From Pseudochrobactrum sp. sp1633 (GTDB taxonomy: Bacteria > Pseudomonadota > Alphaproteobacteria > Rhizobiales > Rhizobiaceae), in assembly GCF_030376605.1 (NCBI RefSeq), contig NZ_JARRAE010000020.1, positions 1 through 50,670 of the forward strand: DNA of 50,670 nt, given 5' to 3'. Numbering within the stretch: position 1 is the first letter of the stretch; every line of letters begins with the position of its first letter. Below the pieces are notes generated by a model. It was not told the DNA's origin. It worked only from the letters and a program-made list of their open reading frames with translations, and made no database searches. The translations under genes were made by a program, and so were the position numbers. Of this stretch, positions 41,697-49,742 are shown piece after piece.

Positions 41697-41915
41697 CTAA
41701 TGTTTCCTGGTATCGATGTGTGAACGATGTCGCCACAGCAGGTAACCGGCTGCGGCAATGATGAGGATGAGAATTGGCACCAGACCGTAGACCGCTGTTG
41801 TCAGCGCTCCCACGCCGATCAAACCTGCCGCCACCAGCAGGATCGGCACCAGACAGCACAGCGCCGCGATCAAGACGCCAACCACTCCGACGCCAAGCAT
41901 GGACCGGTCAGGCAC
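41697..41915 (-). CDS. merF: Mercury transporter MerF (outer element)
   Basis: This 72-residue protein has two spans, the first with the Cys-Cys pair (VLIAALCCLVPILLVAAG) and the second AVYGLVPILILIIAAAGYLLW. Unlike the nested MerF, the basic tail (RHRSHIDTRKH) has no second cysteine pair. GTG 41915 has GGGAG upstream, overlapping the merP stop region; ATG 41900 is an alternative start. Confidence 0.85.
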   Translation of the reverse strand: MPDRSMLGVGVVGVLIAALCCLVPILLVAAGLIGVGALTTAVYGLVPILILIIAAAGYLLWRHRSHIDTRKH

Positions 41916-41919
41916 GGAC

Positions 41920-42258
41920 TCAACTCCCGATCGCCTTGGCAGGATAGCCAACATTGGTGGAAGCAGCGGCAATGGCCGCGACCGTCGCGGTCGACGGGTC
42001 ATAGGCAACCGTCGCCGTCTTGGCCTCGAAATCCACCTTGACCGACTTCACGCCCGCAACGCCTTCCATGGCCTTGCGCACGGTGACCGGACAAAGGGCA
42101 CAATACATGTTCTCGATTGCGAAGGTCTGCGTCAGCTCCTTGACGGTAACCGTTTCCGACGCGGATTGTGCGGACGCGGGAAGGGCAAGTGGCAGCATAA
42201 TAGTACCGCTCAAGCCAAGCGCAGCCGCGGCGACCAGATGTTTCGACAGGTATTTCAC
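41920..42258 (-). CDS. merP: Periplasmic mercury-binding protein MerP (outer element)
   Basis: This 112-residue protein has a long signal sequence (SKHLVAAAALGLSGTIMLPLALPASAQS) and a heavy-metal domain with ENMYCALCPVTVRKAMEGVAGV. The likely start is GTG 42258, eight bases after GAGGAG. The YCALC metal site is the form common in Gram-negative mer operons with MerF, unlike the NATCxxC of the other two MerP proteins here. Confidence 0.93.
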   Translation of the reverse strand: MKYLSKHLVAAAALGLSGTIMLPLALPASAQSASETVTVKELTQTFAIENMYCALCPVTVRKAMEGVAGVKSVKVDFEAKTATVAYDPSTATVAAIAAASTNVGYPAKAIGS

Positions 42259-42275
42259 GTGGTTATCTCCTCGTT

Positions 42276-42674
42276 TCAATAGAACAGCGGCGCCCACCAG
42301 CCGATGGTGCTGGCGAGCACGATGAGGATCGTTGCGATCCAAAGCGCGGTCTTGGTGATGATGGCGGAGCGCGGACGGGCGCAGTAGGAACCCGGCTCGC
42401 ACGCGGCTTTGGGCTTGAAATAGACCTGCCAGAAGCCAAACCCGAGCGGCACGAGTGTCGCCGCCGCGATATAGGGCTTATAGGGTTCGAGCATCGTCAG
42501 GTTGCCGATCCATGCGCCCGATACACCGAGTGTCACCAGGAGCAGCGGGACGATGCAACAGGCCGATGCCAGAAAAGCGCCGATAACGCTTATCGCCGCG
42601 AGCCCGCCCTCGCGCCGATCCGGTTCGGCGGCCGCCTTCGAAGAATTCAATGTCTTGCTACCAATTTCGTTCAT
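42276..42674 (-). CDS. merT: Mercuric transport protein MerT (outer element)
   Basis: This 132-residue protein has three spans with the Cys-Cys pair in FLASACCIVPLLLVTLGVSGAWIGNL, the loop cysteines in CEPGSYCARP, and a last span LWIATILIVLASTIGWW. It starts the second complete merTPFA operon. ATG 42674 has GAGGA upstream. Confidence 0.93.
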   Translation of the reverse strand: MNEIGSKTLNSSKAAAEPDRREGGLAAISVIGAFLASACCIVPLLLVTLGVSGAWIGNLTMLEPYKPYIAAATLVPLGFGFWQVYFKPKAACEPGSYCARPRSAIITKTALWIATILIVLASTIGWWAPLFY

Positions 42675-42705
42675 CGCAAACCATCCTCGATTTCTGACTG
42701 AAAAC

Positions 42706-42736
42706 AGGATAGGCTCTGTAGCCAGTACAGACTCAA
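42706..42736 (-). promoter_or_regulatory. MerR-controlled promoter/operator (outer element)
   Basis: TTGAGT (42731-42736) and TATCCT (42706-42711) on the minus strand are 19 bp apart, around the dyad CTGTA-CTGGC-TACAG (42716-42730). It is the third MerR-type promoter in the window. Confidence 0.87.
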
Positions 42737-42750
42737 GAGGTATTTTCACC

Positions 42751-43164
42751 ATGAATTCTCTTCTTTCCGCCAAGGGACTGCAGCGCCACCAATTGGCCCG
42801 TGCGACCGGCTGCCATCTGGAGACCATCCGCTATTACGAGAAGATCGGCCTGCTACCCGACCCGCCGCGCAGCGCCAGCGGTTATCGCATCTATGACGAA
42901 ACCGACGTCCGCCGCCTGCGCTTCATCCTCAGGGCGCGCGAACTCGGCTTTGGCATCGACGAGGTCCGCGGCCTGCTTCATCTTGTCGATTGCAGAAGCC
43001 AGACCTGCGCGGAGGTGCAGCGCCGGACCGAACCGCATCTAGCCGAGGTTCGCGCCAAGATTGCCGACCTCCAGCGCATTGAAGCGGTGCTCGTGACAAT
43101 GATCTCGCAATGCTCTGGCGAAGACGTGCCGGAATGCCCGATCCTTAACGCGCTCGCCGCTTGA
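42751..43164 (+). CDS. merR: Mercury-responsive regulator MerR (outer element)
   Basis: This 137-residue protein has the MerR winged helix (HQLARATGCHLETIRYYEKIGLLPDPPRSASGYRIY) and the mercury-binding cysteines in QTCAEV, SQCSGED and PECPIL. It is divergent from merT and ends seven bases before the right terminal repeat of the outer transposon. Confidence 0.95.
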   Translation: MNSLLSAKGLQRHQLARATGCHLETIRYYEKIGLLPDPPRSASGYRIYDETDVRRLRFILRARELGFGIDEVRGLLHLVDCRSQTCAEVQRRTEPHLAEVRAKIADLQRIEAVLVTMISQCSGEDVPECPILNALAA

Positions 43165-43170
43165 CGGGCG

Positions 43171-43208
43171 CTTAGGGTGTCATTTCGCCCCATACCGGAA
43201 CCGACCCC
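43171..43208 (-). repeat. Right 38-bp terminal inverted repeat of outer Tn3
   Basis: Matches the left end (24207-24244) at 34 of 38 positions; the differences cluster in the middle. The following TTCAA (43209-43213) is the second copy of the target duplication. Confidence 0.95.
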
Positions 43209-43213
43209 TTCAA

Positions 43214-43389
43214 TGGAAGGCTACCGACAAATCCTTGGCGATCCTCTCCAACAGGTACAAAGGCTTCTTGGTCATGCTAGCTTGACGACCACCTACATTT
43301 ATCTCAATCATATTGCGTCACGAGCGGATACTGTGGATGCCGCGGTTGAGGAGTTACTGGCACTACTTCCTTCGGAGGTCTCGTTATGA
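43214..43389 (+). pseudogene. Tyrosine recombinase A, 3' part after the transposon
   Basis: This segment continues the recombinase broken at 24206: GYRQILGDPLQQVQRLLGHASLTTTYIYLNHI contains the second histidine (LLGH) and the nucleophilic tyrosine of the catalytic domain. Joined to 22928-24206 with a single TTCAA the frame is continuous (GS then MEGYRQ). On its own it has no proper start. Its stop overlaps the next gene's ATG as ATGA. Confidence 0.92.
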
Positions 43390-45173
43390 GGGGGCGGCCT
43401 AGGAAGGGAACCTCAGTCCATTTTGAGCCCACAGATGGTATTGCGCCGGTGCAAGAGCGGGATACGGTATTGGGTCTGCGTTTCAATATCGAAGCGCGCT
43501 ATGGTGGGGTTGTCGAGATTGATCTTGTAGATGTGCATCCGCGGCAGATTGTAATTGCTTTTGCCGGTGCTCTTCGTAGGCAATCTGAGCTTGGCGGGTC
43601 GTTGGGCGCGCGGAGCACGATCAAACAGCACTTGCAGGGTTATTTGAAGTTTTTCGCCTTTCTGCGTGAACACACCATAATCAAGACGCTGCAGGATCTG
43701 CGCGCTGAGGATATTGAAGGATACGAAACTTTTCTCAAGAGCGGAGGAATGAAACCTATTCACCTTCACTCAGTTCTCGCCAAGGTTATTCTTGCCTTAC
43801 GCTCAATTGATGCCGATCATCCAGGTCTTCTCGCTGAAGGGGTGCGTCGACGGCTGAATTACACTAGTGCGCATCCCATTGGTCGATCGCAACCGCGTGA
43901 CGCCTATAGTCCGTTCGTTGCAAGACAACTTCGAGATGCTGCCCGCGCTGATATTACCAACATATTCAAGCGGGTTGGCAAGCCGTTTGATGAAGACGAT
44001 GACTATCCCTATCTTCGTGAAATAACCGACGAGGCCAACGCTCGGATTGCCGCCGCTGGCAGGATCAGCAGTGGGGATCGCATTTTCAAAAAAGTCTATT
44101 TCATGAGGCTGCGCCGCGGTCTTTCTGTGTCAACCTTAGCCGAAGATTTGCATGCGCGTTTTCATCTTCGCGCCTTTGATATTCCTCCCCTCATAAGCTT
44201 TCTTTCCCTAGAAACTGGTTTGGAAATTGAGTGCTGTAAGACATTGACGATAGAGTGTCTTCAAAATCCTCGACCTGGGACAGTCGAGATCGCTTATGTA
44301 AAGCGCCGCGCCCGTGGCTCCGAGTACAAAAATATTAGAGTGCGTGATGGTGGAATCGGAACGCCGGGTGGTCTCATCCGAAAATTGATCGAAGTTACTG
44401 CTTTTACAAGGCAGTTTGTGCCGAGTGATTGCCTTTGGCTTTACTATTATACAGGAAGGAAACAGCTCCGTGCAGGTATCGCTTATCCGCATGAGCTTGT
44501 TGATCGATGGACTAGGAGTCACAACATTCTTAATGACAATGGTGAACCTCTTCGCCTTGTCCTTTCTCGCCTACGTAAGACACATAAAGCGCTCTGGTAT
44601 CTTAAGACCGAAGGTCATATGGCTCGTTTTGCTGTCGGACATACATCTGAAATTGCAGCTCGCCACTATGCTGATATTCCTTCACTACGTCCTCTTCACG
44701 AAGCCACTGTAGCGGAAGCATTTACTGAGGCTGCGGCCGTATTAGGTCCGACCATCTTGGCTTCCGGCAACGAGGATTCTTGGCGCAAAAACCACTCTGC
44801 TTCCGAAGGTGGCACTAATGTTGATACTCTTCTAAATGGTGAGCAGGATGTCTGGTTGGCTGCATGCTCCGGATTTACCAGTAGCCCTTTTGGAAAGCAG
44901 GGAGCTCCTTGTCCGCAGCCCTTCTGGGGGTGTCTCGAATGCAGTAATGCGGTTATTACCGAGCGCAAACTTCCCGCGATAATCGCGTTCTTGCAGTTTA
45001 TTGAAGATCAACGGATAGGACTGGCTGCAATGGATTGGGCAATGAAGTTCGGCCGCGTACATGATCGTATTGTGAAGCAAATTCTCTCTGCTTTCCCCGA
45101 AAGTGTGATTGCTATCGCCCGTCTCGAGGCGGAGAGGAGCGCCCTTTATCTCCCGCCGGAGGCTAGGCAATGA
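43386..45173 (+). CDS. Tyrosine recombinase B of the trio, with altered catalytic residues
   Basis: This 595-residue protein has a core-binding domain (about 70-150: SLGARSTIKQHLQGYLKFFAFLREH, DIEGYETFLK) and a C-terminal recombinase fold. Where the first catalytic arginine is expected it reads SLETGLEIECCKTL, with Glu instead of Arg; the H-x-L-R box reads SRLRKTH, with Ser instead of His. The later histidine and tyrosine persist in AVGHTSEIAARHYADI. Its size is close to TnpB of Tn554. It overlaps both neighbours as ATGA. A cysteine-containing tail (CPQPFWGCLECSNAV) may bind metal. Confidence 0.85.
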   Translation: MRGRPRKGTSVHFEPTDGIAPVQERDTVLGLRFNIEARYGGVVEIDLVDVHPRQIVIAFAGALRRQSELGGSLGARSTIKQHLQGYLKFFAFLREHTIIKTLQDLRAEDIEGYETFLKSGGMKPIHLHSVLAKVILALRSIDADHPGLLAEGVRRRLNYTSAHPIGRSQPRDAYSPFVARQLRDAARADITNIFKRVGKPFDEDDDYPYLREITDEANARIAAAGRISSGDRIFKKVYFMRLRRGLSVSTLAEDLHARFHLRAFDIPPLISFLSLETGLEIECCKTLTIECLQNPRPGTVEIAYVKRRARGSEYKNIRVRDGGIGTPGGLIRKLIEVTAFTRQFVPSDCLWLYYYTGRKQLRAGIAYPHELVDRWTRSHNILNDNGEPLRLVLSRLRKTHKALWYLKTEGHMARFAVGHTSEIAARHYADIPSLRPLHEATVAEAFTEAAAVLGPTILASGNEDSWRKNHSASEGGTNVDTLLNGEQDVWLAACSGFTSSPFGKQGAPCPQPFWGCLECSNAVITERKLPAIIAFLQFIEDQRIGLAAMDWAMKFGRVHDRIVKQILSAFPESVIAIARLEAERSALYLPPEARQ

Positions 45174-47341
45174 CGAGACAGAGGTCAGTAGTTCGTACTT
45201 TTTTGCAACTTGATCTTCGCCCAGTTCTCTTAACGGCGCCATTAAAGTCTGGTTTTGAACGAAGTGCACTGTCGCGCTACAGTGATCCGAGTTGGGATCT
45301 TGGGCCGGCTGTGTTTCGTGAAAACGCTCGGCGCTGTCATGTTACTGTGCACTTTGGCTCGGTAGATGATGCGAGTGTCCGTGAGGCGGTTCGTGAATTT
45401 CTTTATGCTCGACTCAACATTAATATACCAGGGTACCGCAAAATGCTCCCTCCGGCCAGTGTCCGGCAGGTATTCAATCGCGCACGACGTTTTTTTGAGT
45501 TCGTGCATAGGGAACTGGGTGTTGTTGATCTTCAACGTATTGGCCAGTCCCATCTGGATCGCTATGCTCATTTCCTCATGGCTGATCGTAATCGCCGCCC
45601 TATTATTATAGCGCAATTGCTGGAGATCCCTGCTGATCTCTATATCTATAGGGATCATCTTTCCTCTGGAGGTTTGTCATTTCAGCCTTGGGCAGGAACT
45701 TCGCCAACGCGAGTTGCGGGGGGATGTCATGTCAGAGAGAACCGAACACCGCGAATACCCGAGGAGATCATATCGCCACTTCTGGCTTGGTCGATCCAAT
45801 ATTTGAACCAATTCGCTTCCGATATATTCGCTGCTCGTGATGAAATGGACTGTCTGGAAGCTAAATGTGCAGCGATTGTAAAAGCGGATCGATTTTTGGA
45901 TCACAAGCAACGTCGAGAACGACAGTGCAAACGGCTCAAGAATTATTTTGAACGTCTACGTAACGATGGGCGTGGGGTCCCAATTTGGGTAAACACACAC
46001 AATGGTACGTTTCTACAACATCCCCAAACTGGCAATATCTCTCCACCGATTAATTCACATTTACTAAATTTGCATATCGGGATTGATGTTAAAGCTGAGC
46101 CCAAAATGCATATCCAATTGTCAGGCGATATGTCCCGTCAGATCAAGGCTGCTGTGAGCGAGCTTGGTGTGGAGGCTGGTGGAATGAATACACCAATTTC
46201 TTATTTAGCGGAGTCTGGCAAACCTTGGCGATCTCGCTTTGATATTAAAGCTCTCGCCCAGGAAGAGAGGATGTTGCAGTCGGCTGCCTATATAGTCTGT
46301 GCCTATTTGACCGGCATGCGGGACTGCGAGGTTCAAGCGATGCAGCGCGGGTGTCTTTCACTGACGCGTAGCGAAGACGGTATAATCATGCGCCATCGTG
46401 TGCGTTCAGTCGCTTATAAGGGGAAATCTAGTCAGGGTGAACCCGCTGATTGGATTACTATTGAGCCTGTTGCCAGAGCTATACAAGTTCTGGAGCGTTT
46501 GTCGTTTAGAGCTGCATCTGCTCGCGGATTGACAACGCTCTGGCCTGTACTCGCGGCTAAATCGGTTAGTAAGGATCACCTTTCGGCTGAAATCGTTCCT
46601 CAGCTCAATCATTACCGTGACCATCTTAATGATTTATTCGGCACGCCTGACCAGCCCGTAATTCCGAATGACGCAGAGGGAAAACCATGGCGGATTACAA
46701 CGCGGCAGTTCAGACGAACGATCGCATGGCACATTGCCAACCGCCCGTTCGGAACTATTGCGGGCATGATACAATATAAGCATGCGTCCGTCGCTGTCTT
46801 TGAAGGATATGCTGGCTCCAGTCGATCTGATTTCAAGGCGGAAGTCGAGAGTCAGCACAGTCTCGGTCAGATTGATGATTTGTTGATCTATTTCGATCAA
46901 CGAAAAGCGGGAGAGTCGTTGTCAGGGCCTGCGGCTACACGTATAGCGAAAACACTTGATCATATATCAGGCGATCTTGATGCGTTGCCAGCTATGATTG
47001 CTGACAGGTCTCGATTGCGAACTATGCTTGCAAGTCTCGCACGGACATTACATGTTGGCGTTTTAGCTGATTGTTTCTTTGATCCCGGAACAGCTCTATG
47101 TTTGAAGCAAGTGAGCTCTACGAATGATAAGATACCTTTGCCGTCACTTTGCCAACCTACACATTGTCCTAATGCATGTATAACGGCAAGGCATAGGCCG
47201 GCTTGGTTGCGTTCTGCCAATGAGATTAGTGAGTTGTTGAAGGAAAGGCGTTTGCCTCTACTACAGCGCAAAGTTCTTCAGCAAGAGCTTGAAAGAATTA
47301 AAAAAACACTGAATATTATAGATGCTAACAACACGACATAG
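45170..47341 (+). CDS. Tyrosine recombinase C of the trio
   Basis: This 723-residue protein has an N-terminal core-binding part (about 75-150: RKMLPPASVRQVFNRARRFFEFVHRE), a charged middle and a C-terminal catalytic domain with Arg in AYLTGMRDCEVQAM. The box reads RQFRRTIAWH, so the first His of H-x-x-R is Arg, and the end reads YKHASVAVFEGYAG with His and Tyr kept. A cysteine-rich tail (CFFDPGTALCL, CQPTHCPNACIT) may bind zinc. The start overlaps recombinase B as ATGA. It is the last gene of the module, followed by AT-rich cargo. Confidence 0.82.
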   Translation: MTRQRSVVRTFLQLDLRPVLLTAPLKSGFERSALSRYSDPSWDLGPAVFRENARRCHVTVHFGSVDDASVREAVREFLYARLNINIPGYRKMLPPASVRQVFNRARRFFEFVHRELGVVDLQRIGQSHLDRYAHFLMADRNRRPIIIAQLLEIPADLYIYRDHLSSGGLSFQPWAGTSPTRVAGGCHVRENRTPRIPEEIISPLLAWSIQYLNQFASDIFAARDEMDCLEAKCAAIVKADRFLDHKQRRERQCKRLKNYFERLRNDGRGVPIWVNTHNGTFLQHPQTGNISPPINSHLLNLHIGIDVKAEPKMHIQLSGDMSRQIKAAVSELGVEAGGMNTPISYLAESGKPWRSRFDIKALAQEERMLQSAAYIVCAYLTGMRDCEVQAMQRGCLSLTRSEDGIIMRHRVRSVAYKGKSSQGEPADWITIEPVARAIQVLERLSFRAASARGLTTLWPVLAAKSVSKDHLSAEIVPQLNHYRDHLNDLFGTPDQPVIPNDAEGKPWRITTRQFRRTIAWHIANRPFGTIAGMIQYKHASVAVFEGYAGSSRSDFKAEVESQHSLGQIDDLLIYFDQRKAGESLSGPAATRIAKTLDHISGDLDALPAMIADRSRLRTMLASLARTLHVGVLADCFFDPGTALCLKQVSSTNDKIPLPSLCQPTHCPNACITARHRPAWLRSANEISELLKERRLPLLQRKVLQQELERIKKTLNIIDANNTT

Positions 47342-47518
47342 ATTTGATGTGGACATATCGCTTCAATCTATCACAGGATCATAAAAATATCGAATTCGTA
47401 ATAATCTAGTAGAATCTTTGCATGGCACTTAGAGAGTTATTATGAGTTCCTCTTAAGTCGAGATATAAACAGAAATTCCCATTTTTCTACAATGTATAAT
47501 TTATTCTAACGAGGCAGT

Positions 47519-47707
47519 ATGCAGCATCATCCGGACAGTCATTTACTAGACGATTGGCACCTTTATGGGCCAATAAATCCAAATATTTTTAGACTAATAT
47601 CACAATTAGCTCATAGTAAGGGCATGAGAGTTAATGAGATAGAAGATGTGATCGAAGCAGCATTGCGTAAAAAATGGGAGGAACTTTCAGAAGTGGCTTC
47701 TGATTAG
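47519..47707 (+). CDS. Small hypothetical protein
   Basis: This 62-residue acidic, helical protein (HPDSHLLDDWHLYGPINPNIF, then GMRVNEIEDVIEAALRKKWEEL) has GAGG four bases before its ATG. It follows the recombinase trio by 177 bp and converges with the KTSC gene, sharing a symmetric terminator. Family not recognised; a DNA-binding or regulatory role is only a guess. Confidence 0.5.
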   Translation: MQHHPDSHLLDDWHLYGPINPNIFRLISQLAHSKGMRVNEIEDVIEAALRKKWEELSEVASD

Positions 47708-47708
47708 T

Positions 47709-47746
47709 AAAAAATACTATAATGGATTATTGAATTTAGTATTTTT
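47709..47746. terminator. Bidirectional terminator between convergent genes
   Basis: AAAAAATACT (47709-47718) and AGTATTTTT (47738-47746) form an inverted repeat whose ends are A and T runs, so it can act in both directions. It separates the 62-residue gene from the KTSC-HerA-SIR2 operon. Confidence 0.65.
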
Positions 47747-47748
47747 GT

Positions 47749-47961
47749 TTATCCAACTCTACTGAAATTATACGTACTTCTTACTCTTTGTGCAAAATAA
47801 CGCCCCACTGATGATGCGCTTATTAATTCCTGGTAAACATTCTCTGGCACGTTGTAATACTCATATATCCCCCCAGATAAGAATTCTATTTCAAGAGTCT
47901 GTGATATTTCATCATACCCTACGGAAGCGATATTCGAAGAACTAACGGATTGACGATCCAT
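47749..47961 (-). CDS. KTSC-domain protein
   Basis: This 70-residue protein consists entirely of a KTSC domain: VSSSNIASVGYDEISQTLEIEFLSGGIYEYYNVPENVYQELISASSVGRYFAQRVRSTY. The domain resembles part of lysyl-tRNA synthetase and has no established function. Its start is eight bases after the stop of the HerA gene on the same strand, so it is very likely the third gene of the SIR2-HerA operon. The low GC content matches those genes. Confidence 0.88.
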   Translation of the reverse strand: MDRQSVSSSNIASVGYDEISQTLEIEFLSGGIYEYYNVPENVYQELISASSVGRYFAQRVRSTYNFSRVG

Positions 47962-47969
47962 GATTTTCC

Positions 47970-49742
47970 CTACTGTACACTATCTTGGTTTCTCCAAGCC
48001 TGAACAAGTTTTGAGTAATCTTCATCACCTCGTTCAGTATTCCATTTTTCACCAATTTGGGGATCCCCGCTGTTGGGGTATTTATCAGCTGGTAAGACAT
48101 TGAATCTGCAACGCGTGGGAAGCTGTGCTGCCTCACCTACTATTATGGCTTCACCAGTTCTAAGAACAGGTAATGAATCAACAATTCCAGCTAAGCCATC
48201 TGACATTGCTGCTTTAACTATGCCACGATCAGTTGAATTATTAATTCTTAAGGATATAATAGTTCCACACTGAGATAAGATTGTTTCATCTATCTCAGAG
48301 GGACGCTGGCTAACTATCATTGCACCGACTCCGAACTTTCGTCCCTCTTTAGCAATCCGTTGTACCATTTCTTTCGAATGTCCATTTTCGGCCTTTCCTA
48401 GATAGCGGTGTGCTTCTTCAAGAACAATTAAAAGTGGACGTTCGCGCATTCCTTCCGCAACATTTCTCCCCCAGAGTGCTGCCTCAAAAATAATATCAAG
48501 TAAGGCTCCTAGAAGTAATGATAATCGAGCCGATGGCATCCCAGATAAATCAAAAATTGTTATAGGTTTATCATGTCCAAGCCAATCCTCAAGAAGTTGA
48601 TCTAAGTCTTTATTAATCTTTCCATCGGGATTTGGGTTCCAATCACCTGGTTCCAAAAGAAATGAATATTGAGAATCGAGTAATCTTGATTTCATTAAAT
48701 CAAGTTGTCTTTTCATAGACCCAGTGCCACCTTTTTTCGGCAATGCTGAACCAATCCCAGGAGGGGTGAACTTAGGAGCAACTAATTCTTCAAATGATCC
48801 TTGACCATTTTCTGTATAGGCCGGTGTAGTCATGGCATTGTCACTATAGGTTATGCCGTCTTCATGGCAGAGATCATACCATATTTTTTTCAATCGATAA
48901 GGAAGAGGAGTATTGTTGGTTACTTTTTCGGGCTCAATATTTTGTATGTTGTTTTCTATTATACTTAATTTTTTTTCTTCAACAGTTTTGTCTAAAAAGA
49001 GAGTTCTTTGAGTTTCGTTGGGATTGTTTGAAAGAAAATCGATCAATTTATCGGGTGAAATGCTCCAAAAGGGTATGTAAAGTTGGTTTTCTCCCGATGG
49101 CAAAATTGAGAATGTTTTTGCTACATCGCTGAGAGCAGGGCCATATTCGCCATGTATATCTATTAGAAGAACTCTCGCTGATGGTAATGGTGTCTCATCA
49201 GATTTTATAACCATTGATCGCAGAAGACTTGCTGTACTGGTGGACTTGCCGGATCCGGTAGATCCTAGTATGGCAGAGTGTCGTGCAATAAGTTTATCCA
49301 AGTCTAAACTGATTTCAATTCCTTCTGAACTAGATAAACGACCAACTTGAAAATGACTATTTAAGCGCTTGCTGAATATTGTTTCCAAATCACTATCGAC
49401 AACAAAATGAACTTGATCACCAATGCTTGGATATTCACTGATACCTCTGTCAAAGTGACCACCAATGGCTTCCCCCACGAGTTCGACTTTGATCCACTTT
49501 CTTTCGGAGGCCATTTCGGAATCTGCATTAATCTTTGATGTTTCACTGGATTCGGAAATAACACCGTAAAGATGATTATATCCCAAAGGAATTTTTACAA
49601 AACTTCCAACCTGTCCAATTCTATAATTGCGCCCTTCTAATACTACGATTCCTGACTCAACAGACGCAGCAAGATCAACCGTTACTGATGCACTTGAAAC
49701 GGAGCTTACAACGCCTAAAAATGTTGGTTGCAGAGTTGTCAT
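47970..49742 (-). CDS. HerA-type ATPase/translocase of a SIR2-HerA defence pair
   Basis: This 590-residue protein starts with a HAS-barrel-like beta domain (about 1-140, FLGVVSSVSSASVTVDL and VGSFVKIPLGYNHLYGVI) followed by a DUF87/FtsK-HerA ATPase domain. The Walker A motif is GSTGSGKS (160-167), Walker B LLIVLEEAHRYL (437-448), then VSQRPSEIDETILSQCGTIISLRINN with the sensor and arginine-finger region. HerA ATPases form hexamers that move along DNA. With a SIR2-like partner the pair forms the known SIR2-HerA anti-phage NADase system. It overlaps the SIR2 gene as ATGA. Confidence 0.92.
   Translation of the reverse strand: MTTLQPTFLGVVSSVSSASVTVDLAASVESGIVVLEGRNYRIGQVGSFVKIPLGYNHLYGVISESSETSKINADSEMASERKWIKVELVGEAIGGHFDRGISEYPSIGDQVHFVVDSDLETIFSKRLNSHFQVGRLSSSEGIEISLDLDKLIARHSAILGSTGSGKSTSTASLLRSMVIKSDETPLPSARVLLIDIHGEYGPALSDVAKTFSILPSGENQLYIPFWSISPDKLIDFLSNNPNETQRTLFLDKTVEEKKLSIIENNIQNIEPEKVTNNTPLPYRLKKIWYDLCHEDGITYSDNAMTTPAYTENGQGSFEELVAPKFTPPGIGSALPKKGGTGSMKRQLDLMKSRLLDSQYSFLLEPGDWNPNPDGKINKDLDQLLEDWLGHDKPITIFDLSGMPSARLSLLLGALLDIIFEAALWGRNVAEGMRERPLLIVLEEAHRYLGKAENGHSKEMVQRIAKEGRKFGVGAMIVSQRPSEIDETILSQCGTIISLRINNSTDRGIVKAAMSDGLAGIVDSLPVLRTGEAIIVGEAAQLPTRCRFNVLPADKYPNSGDPQIGEKWNTERGDEDYSKLVQAWRNQDSVQ

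Larger units (their letters stand above)
24207..43208. mobile_element. Outer Tn3-family transposon, 19.0 kb, mercury resistance
   Basis: Terminal inverted repeats at 24207-24244 and 43171-43208 are 38 bp each, match at 34 of 38 positions, and have the Tn3-type GGGG...TAAG ends. Flanking TTCAA copies are an exact 5-bp target duplication. The element carries tnpA and tnpR at its left, merT-merP-merC remnants, a second resolvase beside an orphan terminal repeat, HigBA, two unknown genes, a nested complete 6.8-kb Tn3-family element (33414-40227) and a merR-TPFA cluster at its right end. Without the nested element it would be about 12.2 kb. Confidence 0.95.

Noticed and set aside
40190-43208. A separate small transposon between the nested right end and the outer right end
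   Set aside because: The two ends are of different types (GGGGTCAGAACAAG against GGGGTCGGTTCCGG) and each pairs much better with its own left end.
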